Shown here: positions 1-8,604 of the stretch, piece by piece
Layout of the letters: each line of letters starts with the position of its first letter
Position numbering within the stretch: position 1 is the first letter of the stretch
The notes under the pieces: generated by a model
Databases searched by the model: none
What the model was told of the DNA's origin: nothing
Seen by the model: only the letters and a program-made list of their open reading frames with translations
Position numbers and translations under genes: made by a program
Assembly: GCF_002099195.1 (NCBI RefSeq)
Contig: NZ_NBYX01000008.1
Location: 242,284-306,283 of the forward strand
Direction: 5' to 3'
Source of the DNA: Burkholderia puraquae
GTDB taxonomy: Bacteria; Pseudomonadota; Gammaproteobacteria; Burkholderiales; Burkholderiaceae
Length of the DNA stretch: 64,000 bases

Positions 1-917
1 GCCTCGGACAGGATCGCATCGGCCTGCCGGCGCGCCGTGAACTCGGCTGCGCGCAGCGTCGTGAACGCTTCGGGCCCGACGTCGTCGTACAGCTCGCGAT
101 AGCCGTCCGGATTGACCACGCTCGCAGTCGCCGTCACCGACTGGTTGCCGCGATAGTCGCTGCTGATCAGCGTCACCCGGTCGGCCGTCAGCGAGACGAC
201 CTGGCCCATGCCCAGAATCACGTCGCCCGTGCCGACCGCCATGCCGTTCAGGCGAAGCGGCAGGCCGCCGAGCCGCCGGGAGGTGTCGTCCTCGGGAAGC
301 TGCGCGCTGTCGTCGAAGACGAGCAGCGTATGGCCCGCCGGGGCGTCCTCGTCCTCTACAAAGCAGAAGCCTAGACCAGCTTCCGCCAGCACGTGGCGGA
401 CGAAGTCGAGGTGCGTGTGAGTCCGGTACTGCACGCGGTATTCGCACGGCCCAAGCGCATCGATACGCTGATTGGCATCGGCGGTGAAACGCCAGCGGGC
501 GGTACCGCGATAGGTAGCGAATACGGTGTCGAGCACCTCGGCGACCGTCCGGTTCACGAACGTGCGCTGATCGCGGCCGTGCGCGAGCGCCTCTAGCCAT
601 GGCACCAGTTGCAGGTGGTAGCGGGCCAGCGTGCCGTCATAGCCGACGCATCCAGCTTCGGCCACGAGGCCGCTGCGGGTCGTGGCCGATCCGTTCGCCA
701 GCGTGGTGGTGATGGTGACGCGCTGCCCGACCATCGCATCGAGATCGAGCCCGGGATCGGTGGCGAGCGCATAGACGTTCCAGCGATAGATCTCCGAAAG
801 CGCTTCGCGACCGCTCCAGCGTTCGATCTGCAAGGACGAGATCGAACCCGGCCCGTCGAGTACGTGAAGGCGATTCAAAGCATTGAATAGAGACGGCAGT
901 TGCGAGTTAACATCCAT
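1..917 (-). CDS. vgrG: Type VI secretion tip protein VgrG, 5' part, runs off the window
   Basis: VgrG trimers form the puncturing tip of the T6SS Hcp tube and carry effectors or PAAR cones. The minus-strand frame opens with ATG at 917 (MDVNSQLPSLFNALNRLHVL) and stays open to the window edge, giving about 305 codons. The N-terminal gp27-like hub is recognisable from SLQIERWSGREALSEIYRW, then LVPWLEALAHGRDQRTF, the DFVRHVLAEAGLGFCFVEDE stretch, and a following stretch that starts VTASVVNPDGYRE. The gp5-like needle and any C-terminal extension lie outside. It is divergent from the PAAR gene across a 418-bp gap, so the two form one VgrG/PAAR module. A second in-frame ATG does not exist nearby; 913 is out of frame. 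Confidence 0.9.
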   Translation of the reverse strand, partial: MDVNSQLPSLFNALNRLHVLDGPGSISSLQIERWSGREALSEIYRWNVYALATDPGLDLDAMVGQRVTITTTLANGSATTRSGLVAEAGCVGYDGTLARYHLQLVPWLEALAHGRDQRTFVNRTVAEVLDTVFATYRGTARWRFTADANQRIDALGPCEYRVQYRTHTHLDFVRHVLAEAGLGFCFVEDEDAPAGHTLLVFDDSAQLPEDDTSRRLGGLPLRLNGMAVGTGDVILGMGQVVSLTADRVTLISSDYRGNQSVTATASVVNPDGYRELYDDVGPEAFTTLRAAEFTARRQADAILSE

Positions 918-1335
918 GCGGGTCTCTCTCACCTGTTACGTTTTTCTATTAAATGCGCCGCGGCGCAAAAAACTGCCCTCTCGAAAGCCCGATGACGAAT
1001 ACCAATGAAGCCGGCCCGGCATTCGTTTTTAAAATGACACAAAAATGTAAAATCATTCTGCGCCAATTGATATAACCCTAATTTATGGCGCCTTGGCCAT
1101 TAGAATATCATCAGCTTGATAGCAAGTGCCAACCGGGGATTGGAACTCGGATAGAATGGCACACCAACCCTGATTTGATTTTTGCCTGCGATCCGGCGTG
1201 CGCCGGACATAATCGGCGGTGGTGGCGGCCGTTGAGCGGCATTAATTACCGATATTCATCCTTCGGTCGCCGAAGGCCGCGAATTAAATACCGATCGCTC
1301 GAAGCGGCACATTCAAAATAGCAGGAGGCCTCTAT
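918..1335. other. Divergent intergenic region between vgrG and PAAR gene
   Basis: The 418 bp are visibly richer in A+T than the flanking genes (for example around 940-1080), as expected of a divergent promoter region. A short inverted repeat, TCCGGCG/CGCCGGA, spans 1192-1207. A strong ribosome-binding site (AGGAGG) at 1323-1328 serves the PAAR gene. A 78-codon frame at 1085-1321 has no recognisable content and no upstream Shine-Dalgarno, so I do not call it a gene. No convincing sigma-54 or sigma-70 core was found by eye. Confidence 0.5.
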
Positions 1336-1596
1336 ATGACACGCCCGTTTATCGTTCTCGGGGACAAGCACAGTCATGGCGGCGTCGTAACCAGTGCGTC
1401 AGGTATCGCCAAAATCGACGGCAAGGGAATTGCCCGTCGCAACGACACGGTTACCTGCCCGCTTCACGGCGTCAATTACATCGACGAAGGTGACGACACC
1501 GCGATTATCGAGAGTCGCGCCGTCGCCCGGGATGGCCACAAGACGAAGTGTGGCGCGATCCTGATTGCCAGCCAGTCGAATACCGGCAGCGAATGA
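1336..1596 (+). CDS. PAAR-domain spike protein
   Basis: PAAR proteins sharpen the VgrG tip of the type VI secretion apparatus and bind zinc at their point. At 86 residues this is a minimal, effector-free PAAR. It shows the family pattern of glycine-rich turns and conserved Cys/His: LGDKHSHGGVVTSASG near the N-terminus, DTVTCPLHGVNYI in the middle and HKTKCGAILIASQSN near the end. The start is fixed by an AGGAGG ribosome-binding site 8 nt upstream. Its stop codon overlaps the start of the next gene (ATGA at 1593-1596), indicating translational coupling to the thiolase-like protein. It sits divergent to vgrG, its expected partner. Confidence 0.88.
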   Translation: MTRPFIVLGDKHSHGGVVTSASGIAKIDGKGIARRNDTVTCPLHGVNYIDEGDDTAIIESRAVARDGHKTKCGAILIASQSNTGSE

Positions 1597-3029
1597 GCAC
1601 GGTGCCCGACTCTCCGGCCGCCCGCCCGGGCGGGCGATCGCCGGTTCGCGCGGCCACCCGGGTGGCCGTCGCGTTCGTCGCGGTCTGGCTGTTGGCCGCC
1701 GCGTACTGGAAAGCGACCGACCATGTGCCGAGCGTCAAGGAGCTGTTCATGGCCGGCGTCGGCGTGCCGCTTTTGCTCGTCATTGCGGTAGCCAGTATCC
1801 GCAAGGGTTTCGCTCCGGCACCCGGCTCGGCACCGAAGCCCGGGCCGCAAGCTGCCGGCGCGCCAGCCGCAGCGACCGACAACGATCCGTCGCTCATGTG
1901 GACGATGGCGCTGCTGGATGCAAGCCTGCGCCTGCCGGCGGGTATGCATGTCGAGGACGTGCTCGCGCTTGCCCGCGACGGTCAGGTCGTCGGGCTGCAT
2001 CCGACGCTGCAGCGGCTTGACGGTACCAAGGTGTTCGCGGCTGCCGCCGCGTCGATCTGGCGCGACGACCCCAATGACGGCATGCTCGCGCTCGACGTCT
2101 TGCAGAGCGAAAACGACGAGCAGCGCCGCGCGATGCTGCTGGCAGCCGAAGCGATCGACGAGCTGATGGAACGCCATGCCACTACCCCTGTCACGCCGCC
2201 CGGCGAAGCGTCGCGGGGCACGGTACTTCCATTCGCACTGCACCTTCTGCTGCCCGAGCGCTGGCGCGCCGATGCCCCGGCACTCGCGGCCTGGCTCGAC
2301 CGGCACCTCGAGCGCGGTCACTGGCGGCCGGCCGTCGAGCCGGCACGGATCACTTTCGTTGCGCAACCGGTCGATGCATTCACAGCGCTCGATGCACTGA
2401 ACGTCGAGCTTCATCGGACACACGCGACGGCCCGGCATCTCGTGCTGGCGTGCGACTCGATGTTGAGCCAGCCGACGGTGAACGCGCTCGACCATGCCGG
2501 CCGGCTCTTTGCGCACAACCGCCCCGACGGCCAGGTGCTCGGCGAAGGCGCGTGCGCGCTCCTGCTCGCGCTGCCGATGGCGGCGGGCACGCCGGACACG
2601 CCCCGGATTCATCGGCTCGCGACCGCCGAACAGCCCGCGTCGACCGGACAACCCGACGGCGATACGGTTGCCGGACTGCTTCGACAAGCGGTCGCTCGAA
2701 TGACAGATGCCGAACCGGCCATGGCCGGCTGTGCACTCGTGAGCGACGCGGACCAGCGCAGCAGCCGTCGCGCGGAGATCGGCGATGCAGCCCAGCGCAT
2801 GTGGCCCGACGACCCCGACATCCGGTTGCGTTGCCGGCACCTGGGCATCGCGAACGGCGATGGCGGCGGCGCGCTGGCGCTCGGCCTGATCGCCGCGGCC
2901 GGCGCTCACGCAGTCGACGCACAACGGCCGACACTGGCGGTTTCGATCAGCGACCCGCTGATGCGCGGCGCGGTCGTCGTCAGCCATCCCGTCGCGCCCG
3001 GAGCGAACGGCGGTTCGCCGCCCGCATAA
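1593..3029 (+). CDS. Type VI-linked membrane protein with thiolase/ketosynthase-like domain
   Basis: A 478-residue protein translationally coupled to the PAAR gene. Two hydrophobic segments near residues 20-37 (VAVAFVAVWLLAAAYW) and 48-64 (FMAGVGVPLLLVIAVAS) suggest an N-terminal membrane hairpin, followed by a long soluble part. At about residues 285-330 it carries LVLACDSMLSQ and then DGQVLGEGACALLL, which resembles the ketoacyl-synthase signature DG-x-GEGAG-LVL. I recall thiolase-like proteins of unknown role in Pseudomonas vgrG/PAAR operons. No obvious active-site Cys-His-His triad could be assigned, so enzymatic activity is doubtful; a loading or adaptor role is an inference. An earlier in-frame start at 1548 lies inside the PAAR gene and is rejected. 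Confidence 0.65.
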   Translation: MSTVPDSPAARPGGRSPVRAATRVAVAFVAVWLLAAAYWKATDHVPSVKELFMAGVGVPLLLVIAVASIRKGFAPAPGSAPKPGPQAAGAPAAATDNDPSLMWTMALLDASLRLPAGMHVEDVLALARDGQVVGLHPTLQRLDGTKVFAAAAASIWRDDPNDGMLALDVLQSENDEQRRAMLLAAEAIDELMERHATTPVTPPGEASRGTVLPFALHLLLPERWRADAPALAAWLDRHLERGHWRPAVEPARITFVAQPVDAFTALDALNVELHRTHATARHLVLACDSMLSQPTVNALDHAGRLFAHNRPDGQVLGEGACALLLALPMAAGTPDTPRIHRLATAEQPASTGQPDGDTVAGLLRQAVARMTDAEPAMAGCALVSDADQRSSRRAEIGDAAQRMWPDDPDIRLRCRHLGIANGDGGGALALGLIAAAGAHAVDAQRPTLAVSISDPLMRGAVVVSHPVAPGANGGSPPA

Positions 3030-3083
3030 GGGCAGTCGGCTTTCGTCATGCGTGGCGGTACCGGCGACGGCACGCCGGTAGGC

Positions 3084-4946
3084 TCAAGTCAGGAATCCAT
3101 TGCCGGCGCAGCGCGGGCAACGCAACAACACGTCGCCGGTGCGGCTGGAAAAGACGATCAGCTGGGTGAAACTGCTGGTCGTCACGTGCAGGCGCAGCAG
3201 CCTGTCCATGACCTGCGCAAATGCATGAATGCCGGTGCCCGTGCCGACGAACGCCTCTTCGTCGACAGTCAGGTGAAGCTCGATCCCGCGGACGATGCCC
3301 GCGAAGTTTCGCTCGGTCACCCACGCCGTCACCGCCTTCTGCGTCAGTTTCACCACGCCGTCGATCAGCCGGACCGACGGGGCCGACCGTTGCAGATCGT
3401 GCAGCGCAAGCAAGTCCCGAACAGTGGCCGCGCCGCCCGTCAGCGACACGGCATTGAGCGACAGTTGCGAAATCAGCCGCCACTGCGCACCGCGTTCGTG
3501 CCGGGGATACAGCGGGCGGGTCGGCCGGTGCAGCAACGCAACCCGTCGCGCAAGGCTGCCGCCCTCCATCATCAGGTCGCCCATCGGCGAACCATGGCCT
3601 AGCCGCTCGGGCAGATCTCCATTGCTGCACGTGAGCCGGATGTCGAGCGCCGCCGGCGGCGGCCGGCGCGCGAAATCGCCGCTCACGAACGTCAGCGTCA
3701 CGTCCTCGCCGGGACGGCCCGGCGTCGCCCCGCGATCGAGGCCGGCTTGCCAGTAGAGTGCCGCCGCCCCCGCATGCCGCCCATGGCGCAGCGAGTGCAA
3801 CGGATCGACGGCCACGGCCTGGTTGCCTTGCGGCGACGCTTCCACCTGCGCAACCGAATCGACCGAATAGATCGTGCACGCATGGGCGCTCTGTTCGTCG
3901 GCCTCCAGCGCGTATGCGTCGGCAGCGTCCGACGTGCTCGATCGCTCACCCAGTTTGCCCACCGCCTCGAACAGGTTGACGACCGGCGTGCAGCCAAGCA
4001 CCAGGTGACTCGCGTCGAGCACCGCCAGCGCCTGCGCGGCCGCGGATTCGGCCGGCATGTCCTTCAACACGATGTGCATGCTGAACTGCCTGCCGCCCAG
4101 CCGGCCGGCCTGGCGCAGATCGCAGTCGAAGAAGCCGAATTTTTCCGGGTACGCAAAAAACTCCGTCAGCAGCAGGTAGGCCGGGGCCGCCGACTCGGGA
4201 TACGGGACGAGACTGTCTGCGCGATCCATGCCTGCCGCGGCGCAAGGCGTACCGTCGAGTTCGATCCACCGGCCACCGTGCTCCGGCTCGACATAAGCGC
4301 GCAGCGCCTTCATCGACAGCGCGTCGCGAAGCATCGCGGTGAAGACAGGCGTGCCCTGCGTATAGAGCCGGACCGAACCCACATTCAGCTCGGCAATCGA
4401 CAGGTGGGCGGATTGAATCGCAAACGTCATCGAGATCAGCGCCGTCGCACCGGCAGGCAGGCGCAACGTGAGCGGCACGTCGGCGATGGAGTGGAACTGT
4501 GCTGCCGTCAGTTGCAGCGGCGAAAGCGTGACATCATACGTAGTCCGGAACAATATCTTGGATCCGTGCAGCGGCCGGCTGTACAACTGCGTACCGCGCG
4601 GCACGGTAACGGCGGCCGACATCTGTGCCGCCCGGCCGCTGTCCATCTCGAAGTGCGCGATCGAACATGACGGAAATGCACGCAGGTAGTGCGGGTACAG
4701 CGTCTCGAGCAATGCCTCGGTAAACTGCGGGTAGTCGTCATCGATGCTGCGGGCCGTACGTGCCGCCATTAACGCAAACGACTCGACCAGACGTTCGACG
4801 TGAAGGTCCATGCTGCCGCTGTCCATCCCGCCGGTCAGCGACAGCCGGCTTGCGATCTTCGGATAGTGCGCGGCGAATTCACGCACGTACTGCCGCAGGA
4901 AGGTGAGTTCCCGTTCGTAATAGGACAGCAGGTCTTCCGGACTCAT
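3084..4946 (-). CDS. tssF: Type VI secretion baseplate subunit TssF, stand-alone copy
   Basis: TssF (VasA/ImpG family) is a wedge component of the T6SS baseplate, normally working with TssG, TssE and TssK. The 620-residue length is typical. The N-terminus, MSPEDLLSYYERELTFLRQY followed by EFAAHYPKIASRLSL, is the diagnostic family start; later family stretches are ESFALMAARTARSIDDDYPQ, LLETLYPHYLRAFPS and TVPRGTQLYSRPL. The start at 4946 is chosen over an upstream in-frame codon at 5171 because of the family N-terminus and a GGAGAA ribosome-binding site. It is convergent with the thiolase-like gene (54 bp apart) and has no tssE upstream nor tssG downstream, so it is an orphan. Confidence 0.9.
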   Translation of the reverse strand: MSPEDLLSYYERELTFLRQYVREFAAHYPKIASRLSLTGGMDSGSMDLHVERLVESFALMAARTARSIDDDYPQFTEALLETLYPHYLRAFPSCSIAHFEMDSGRAAQMSAAVTVPRGTQLYSRPLHGSKILFRTTYDVTLSPLQLTAAQFHSIADVPLTLRLPAGATALISMTFAIQSAHLSIAELNVGSVRLYTQGTPVFTAMLRDALSMKALRAYVEPEHGGRWIELDGTPCAAAGMDRADSLVPYPESAAPAYLLLTEFFAYPEKFGFFDCDLRQAGRLGGRQFSMHIVLKDMPAESAAAQALAVLDASHLVLGCTPVVNLFEAVGKLGERSSTSDAADAYALEADEQSAHACTIYSVDSVAQVEASPQGNQAVAVDPLHSLRHGRHAGAAALYWQAGLDRGATPGRPGEDVTLTFVSGDFARRPPPAALDIRLTCSNGDLPERLGHGSPMGDLMMEGGSLARRVALLHRPTRPLYPRHERGAQWRLISQLSLNAVSLTGGAATVRDLLALHDLQRSAPSVRLIDGVVKLTQKAVTAWVTERNFAGIVRGIELHLTVDEEAFVGTGTGIHAFAQVMDRLLRLHVTTSSFTQLIVFSSRTGDVLLRCPRCAGNGFLT

Positions 4947-5265
4947 ACGTCGTCGTTCTCCGTCGGCAATGCCCTGAAGCAGACGAGATCTGCGAGACGC
5001 TGCGGACGCGGGCCCGGCCGGTGCCGACGCGCATCGAACGCAGCATTGCGTCTGCCCTGCAGCCCCTTGCGCGCCACCGGAAACCTCCGGGTGCCGGTGC
5101 AGGACACGCGCGAGACATTGAAACGCGATGCGAAAGCACGCCGGCCAACGCGGCGTGAACAGCGTCACCATGAACGTGCAATCATGTCCGCAACCGGTTC
5201 ATTTGGCAACGCAGTGCCCGCGCAGCAAGCACCCCGTGCGAGCGCCACACGTCACGCCCCACCAG
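4947..5265. other. Non-coding interval between tssF and the doxX terminator
   Basis: About 320 bp without a supportable gene. Open frames on both strands here have low-complexity Arg/Ala composition typical of GC-rich shadows. It must hold the tssF promoter. I see no remnant of tssE, which would normally occupy this position. Confidence 0.4.
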
Positions 5266-5303
5266 CAAAAACAAAGCCCGGCGCACTCTCCATGCGCCGG
5301 GCT
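5266..5303 (-). terminator. Rho-independent terminator downstream of doxX
   Basis: An 11-bp perfect inverted repeat (AGCCCGGCGCA at 5275-5285, TGCGCCGGGCT at 5293-5303) with a 7-nt loop. On the minus strand it is followed by TTTGTTTTTG, so it terminates transcripts leaving the DoxX gene 31 bp upstream. Confidence 0.85.
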
Positions 5304-5333
5304 CCTGAACCGGAACGGTAACTCCGCCCCGCC

Positions 5334-5747
5334 TTACTTCCGGTCGAGCGAATACCGCCCCGGCCCGATCAGTGCGAGCAACAGCAACCCGCCGATGATG
5401 CTCACGTTCTTGTAGAAGTTGATCATCGCCATGTATTGCTCCATCCCCTGCAGCGTCCAGTAGCGATGGCCGATCAGCGCGGTCGCGAGCGTATAGGCAG
5501 CGAACACCAGTGCGAGCGGCCGCGTATAGAAGCCGATCGCAATCAGCAGGCCGCCGGCCAGCTCGACCGCCACCGCGATCGCGGCTGCCAGCTCGGGCGC
5601 CGGGTTCCCCGTCGACGCCATGTACGCGACCGTGCCCGAGAAGCCGCTCAGCTTCTGCCAGCCGAACAGCACGAACAGGATCATCAGCAGCACGCGAGCC
5701 GCCAGCAGCAGCTCGTCCTTCTTCGACTCCAGCGAAACGTAACGCAT
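5334..5747 (-). CDS. DoxX family membrane protein
   Basis: A 137-residue protein of the DoxX/DoxD-like family of small four-helix inner-membrane proteins, linked to redox or thiosulfate metabolism in some members; the substrate here is unknown. Typical features are LLLAARVLLMILFVLFGWQK at the first helix, then a helix beginning ELAAAIAVAVELAGGLLIAI, then FYTRPLALVFAAYTLATAL and a last helix NVSIIGGLLLLALIGPG. The start at 5747 gives MRYVSLESKK and is preceded by AAGGG; the 16 residues that an upstream codon would add are not family-like. It appears monocistronic, ending in a strong terminator. Confidence 0.85.
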   Translation of the reverse strand: MRYVSLESKKDELLLAARVLLMILFVLFGWQKLSGFSGTVAYMASTGNPAPELAAAIAVAVELAGGLLIAIGFYTRPLALVFAAYTLATALIGHRYWTLQGMEQYMAMINFYKNVSIIGGLLLLALIGPGRYSLDRK

Positions 5748-6023
5748 AGCAATCACCCTTGAATTGACGGTTTGATGCGTCCGGTGCCGATACACGCCGA
5801 ATCGGCGCGCCAGATCGGCAGCGAACCACTCCTCGCACGATCGGACAGCAAGCCGGCTGGCCCGCCGCCGAAGAATCCATCTGGTCGCACCGTTCCTGGT
5901 GCGCTCCGGATCGGTTCTGGCGAAGCACGGGTGCAGTCTACTGTCTCGCCAAGAATCATCAATCCGTCAAAACATGATTCGCTATCTCGTACAAGTGGAC
6001 AATTGAAGACATCAACGCCGTGA

Positions 6024-6344
6024 TCAAACTCTGCGATGCTTGAATTCGGGATCGACATACAGGAGCTTGATCCCGCCGCGGCCGCCGAAGATCGGCTCCG
6101 ACGGTGCGCCGGCCGCGCCGATGCCGACGATCCTGCCGCCGGCTTCCGCAACGAGCACCCGTTGGCCGCCGTCGCTCGACGCGAGCCTTTTGCGCCATTT
6201 CCTGCCGCGATCGTGTTCGTCGAGGACGGCACGCGCCTGCGCGGGTGCGAGATCACGACAGGTATGCCGCCAGACCATGACATGAAAATCGGCGATTGCC
6301 TGCGCATCGTCGAGGCTGGCGGATCTGATGGATATTGCGGACAT
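6024..6344 (-). pseudogene. C-terminally truncated GNAT acetyltransferase
   Basis: The frame from 6344 starts as a GNAT N-acetyltransferase: MSAISIRSASLDDAQAIADF, then ADFHVMVWRHTCRDL, VLVAEAGGRIVGIGAAG and KLLYVDPEFK. It stops at residue 106, immediately after the beta-4/beta-5 junction. The acetyl-CoA binding motif A (R/Q-x-x-G-x-G/A) and the C-terminal helices of the family, about 50 residues, are missing, and no continuation is evident in other frames downstream. GNAT proteins are usually 150-170 residues, so this product should not bind acetyl-CoA. I call it a pseudogene, though a short protein could still be made. Confidence 0.65.
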
Positions 6345-6445
6345 CGAAGGCTCTCCCGCGCAGCTCGGCACGCGCGGACGCGGTGCATACGCCGGGGATT
6401 GTCGACGATCCGGCGGCGATGTCAGCACCCCGCCGGCATCACGGG

Positions 6446-7195
6446 TCAGCGCGCCACGGCTTCCGTATTCCGGATGCTGCCGAGGAACCGCGTCAGCTCC
6501 ACCGTCTGCGGCCGCTCGAAGATGTCTTCCGCCGTGCCGCTCTCCCACACCCGTCCCTGGTGCATGAATACGATCCTGTCGCTCACCGCACGCGCGAAGT
6601 TCATCTCGTGCGTGACCATGATCAGCGTCATGTCCTCGCGCGCGAGCTGCTCGACGACGCCCAGCACCTCGCCGACGAGCTCGGGATCGAGCGCCGACGT
6701 GATTTCGTCGCACAGCAGCACGCTCGGCTTCATCGCGAGCGCACGCGCGATGGCAACACGCTGCTGCTGGCCGCCCGACAGCTGTTCCGGAAACGCGTCG
6801 AACCTGTCGCCGAGGCCGACACGCTCGAGCATCAGTTCCGCGATCGCACGCGCCTGCTGGCGATGCACGTTCTTCACGACGGACTGCGCGAGCATCACGT
6901 TTTGCCCGGCGCTCAGATGCGGAAACAGGTTGTATTGCTGGAACACCATCCCGACCTTGAGCCGCAGCGCACGCAGGTTCGCATGCCGTGCATCGACGCG
7001 TTCGCCGTCGATCGAGATCGTGCCGGCGTCGATGCTCTCGAGCCCGTTGAGCGTGCGCAGCAGCGTACTTTTGCCCGAGCCGCTGCGGCCGATGATCGAT
7101 ACGACCTGCCCGCGCTCGACGGAGAAATCGATGCCCTTGAGCACATGATGGGTGCCGAAGTTCTTTTCGAGACCACGGGTTTCAACGAGCGGCAT
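6446..7195 (-). CDS. Polar amino-acid ABC transporter ATPase (GlnQ/HisP type)
   Basis: A 249-residue ATPase that powers import of a polar amino acid by the two permeases encoded upstream. Walker A is IGRSGSGKST (about residues 34-43), the Q-loop is FQQYNLFPH, the signature is LSGGQQQRVAIARAL, and Walker B is VLLCDEITSALDPE, followed by the H-loop VTHEMNFA. The start overlaps the end of the upstream permease by 14 bp. It is the last gene of the operon (binding protein, permease, permease, ATPase). The substrate cannot be read from the sequence; glutamine, histidine, cystine and related amino acids are possible. Confidence 0.93.
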   Translation of the reverse strand: MPLVETRGLEKNFGTHHVLKGIDFSVERGQVVSIIGRSGSGKSTLLRTLNGLESIDAGTISIDGERVDARHANLRALRLKVGMVFQQYNLFPHLSAGQNVMLAQSVVKNVHRQQARAIAELMLERVGLGDRFDAFPEQLSGGQQQRVAIARALAMKPSVLLCDEITSALDPELVGEVLGVVEQLAREDMTLIMVTHEMNFARAVSDRIVFMHQGRVWESGTAEDIFERPQTVELTRFLGSIRNTEAVAR

Positions 7196-7832
7196 GCCAT
7201 CTCCTTTGCAACGTGCGCGCGTAACGGGTAAGCGGATAACAGAGTGCGAAATAGATCAGCGCGACGAGCCCGTACACGACGAACGGCCGGAACGTCGCGT
7301 TCGAGATCGCGATGCCGGCCTTCGTCAGCTCGGTGAAGCCGATGATCGACACCAGCGCCGTATCCTTCACGGCCTGCACGCCGAAGCCGACGGTCGGCGC
7401 GACGGCGATGCGCGCCGCCTGCGGCAGGATCACGTGACGCAACTGCTCGACGTAGCTCATCGCCAGGCTCGCCGACGCCTCCCACTGCCCTTTCGGCACG
7501 GCCTCGACGCAGCCGCGCCAGATTTCGGCGAGATACGCACTGGTGAAGAATGTGAGGCCCGCGGTGGCCGCGACCCACGGAGGCACGTCGACCCCGACGA
7601 GCGGCAGGCCGAAGAACACGATGAACAGCTGCATCAGCAGCGGCGTGCCCTGGAACACCTCGATATAGAGCTTCGCGCAGCCGCGCAGCACGGCCGAATT
7701 CGATACGCGCATCACGAGCAGCCCGAGTCCGACGACACCGCCGGACAGGAACGACACGATCGACAGCACGATCGTCCAGCGCGCGGCCAGCAGCAGGTTC
7801 GCGAGAATCTGCCCGAACGTGAAGTCGGTCAT
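7182..7832 (-). CDS. Amino-acid ABC transporter permease (HisM/GlnP family)
   Basis: A 216-residue inner-membrane permease. It has the PAAT-family look: an N-terminal helix region LLLAARWTIVLSIVSFLSGG, the IEVFQGTPLLMQLFIVFFGL stretch, and the ATPase-coupling EAA loop EASASLAMSYVEQLRHVILPQA. The start at 7832 overlaps the stop of the preceding permease by 4 bp (ATGA), indicating translational coupling. It is one half of a heterodimeric channel with the upstream permease. Confidence 0.92.
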   Translation of the reverse strand: MTDFTFGQILANLLLAARWTIVLSIVSFLSGGVVGLGLLVMRVSNSAVLRGCAKLYIEVFQGTPLLMQLFIVFFGLPLVGVDVPPWVAATAGLTFFTSAYLAEIWRGCVEAVPKGQWEASASLAMSYVEQLRHVILPQAARIAVAPTVGFGVQAVKDTALVSIIGFTELTKAGIAISNATFRPFVVYGLVALIYFALCYPLTRYARTLQRRWHAAR

Positions 7833-8515
7833 CGCGCACCTCGCACGCGGCGCGAGAACAGGCGCCGCCCCATCGAGCCGAGCGTCGCGCGCAGCAGCAG
7901 CGCCATCGCCAGGTACGCGAGCGAGATCACGAAATACGTCTCGAACGCGCGGAAGTTGCGCGACTGAATGTAGCCTGCCGCATAGGTCAGATCGGCCACC
8001 GAGATCTGCGACACGACCGCCGAACCGAGCATCGTGATTACGATCTGGCTCGACAGCGCCGGAAACACCTTGGCAAGCGCCTGCGGCAGCACGACGTAGC
8101 GCAGCATCTGCGCGCGCGACATCGCAAGCGCGGAAGCCGCTTCCAGATGCCCTTTCGGCACGGCGGCGACGCCCGCGCGGACGATCTCGACGGAGTACGC
8201 GCCGAGATTGAGCGTCATCGCGAGAACCGCGGCCGTGTACTCGCCGATGTGCACGCCGAGCGCCGGCAGGCCGAAGAAGATGAAGAACAGCTGGACAACG
8301 AATGGCGTATTGCGAATCGCCTCGACGTATGTGCCGATCAGCGGGCGCAACCGCACGGCCGCGCGCGCATCGGCGCTGTACGCGGCCGCGCCGAGCACGC
8401 CGAGCGCGACGCCGAGCACGGTCGCGACCGCGGTCAGCGCGAGCGTGATCGCCGCGCCGCTCGCGAACACGCCGGTGTAATCGGCGAGCTCGCCGAATTG
8501 AAGCTGATAGCTCAT
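7829..8515 (-). CDS. Amino-acid ABC transporter permease (HisQ/GlnP family)
   Basis: A 228-residue permease paired with the gene downstream. Family hallmarks are YVEAIRNTPFVVQLFFIFFG and the EAA loop EAASALAMSRAQMLRYVVLP. The start at 8515 (MSYQLQFGELADYTGVF) gives a normal N-terminus; the in-frame region upstream is proline/arginine rich and not family-like. A gap of about 90 bp separates it from the binding-protein gene, with all four transporter genes on the same strand. Confidence 0.92.
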   Translation of the reverse strand: MSYQLQFGELADYTGVFASGAAITLALTAVATVLGVALGVLGAAAYSADARAAVRLRPLIGTYVEAIRNTPFVVQLFFIFFGLPALGVHIGEYTAAVLAMTLNLGAYSVEIVRAGVAAVPKGHLEAASALAMSRAQMLRYVVLPQALAKVFPALSSQIVITMLGSAVVSQISVADLTYAAGYIQSRNFRAFETYFVISLAYLAMALLLRATLGSMGRRLFSRRVRGAR

Positions 8516-8604
8516 GGGAAGTGGATGGATTCGGGTTCGGACAACGACGCCCGCCGCGCCGGGCATGCCGGCCGCGACGGCGCGTCAGGCGACACTGCGC
8601 TGCG

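Noticed and set aside
1192..1207. Short perfect inverted repeat TCCGGCG/CGCCGGA upstream of PAAR
   Set aside because: Only 7-bp arms with a 2-bp gap, and no T-run or second copy; too common in GC-rich DNA to call an operator.
1085..1321. Small frame between vgrG and PAAR that could be an effector-immunity gene
   Set aside because: No ribosome-binding site, no recognisable domain, composition close to random translation of the AT-richer spacer.
4947..5171. In-frame extension of tssF by 75 residues
   Set aside because: Extension is Arg/Ala/Pro-rich and not family-like; the family N-terminus and ribosome-binding site fit 4946.
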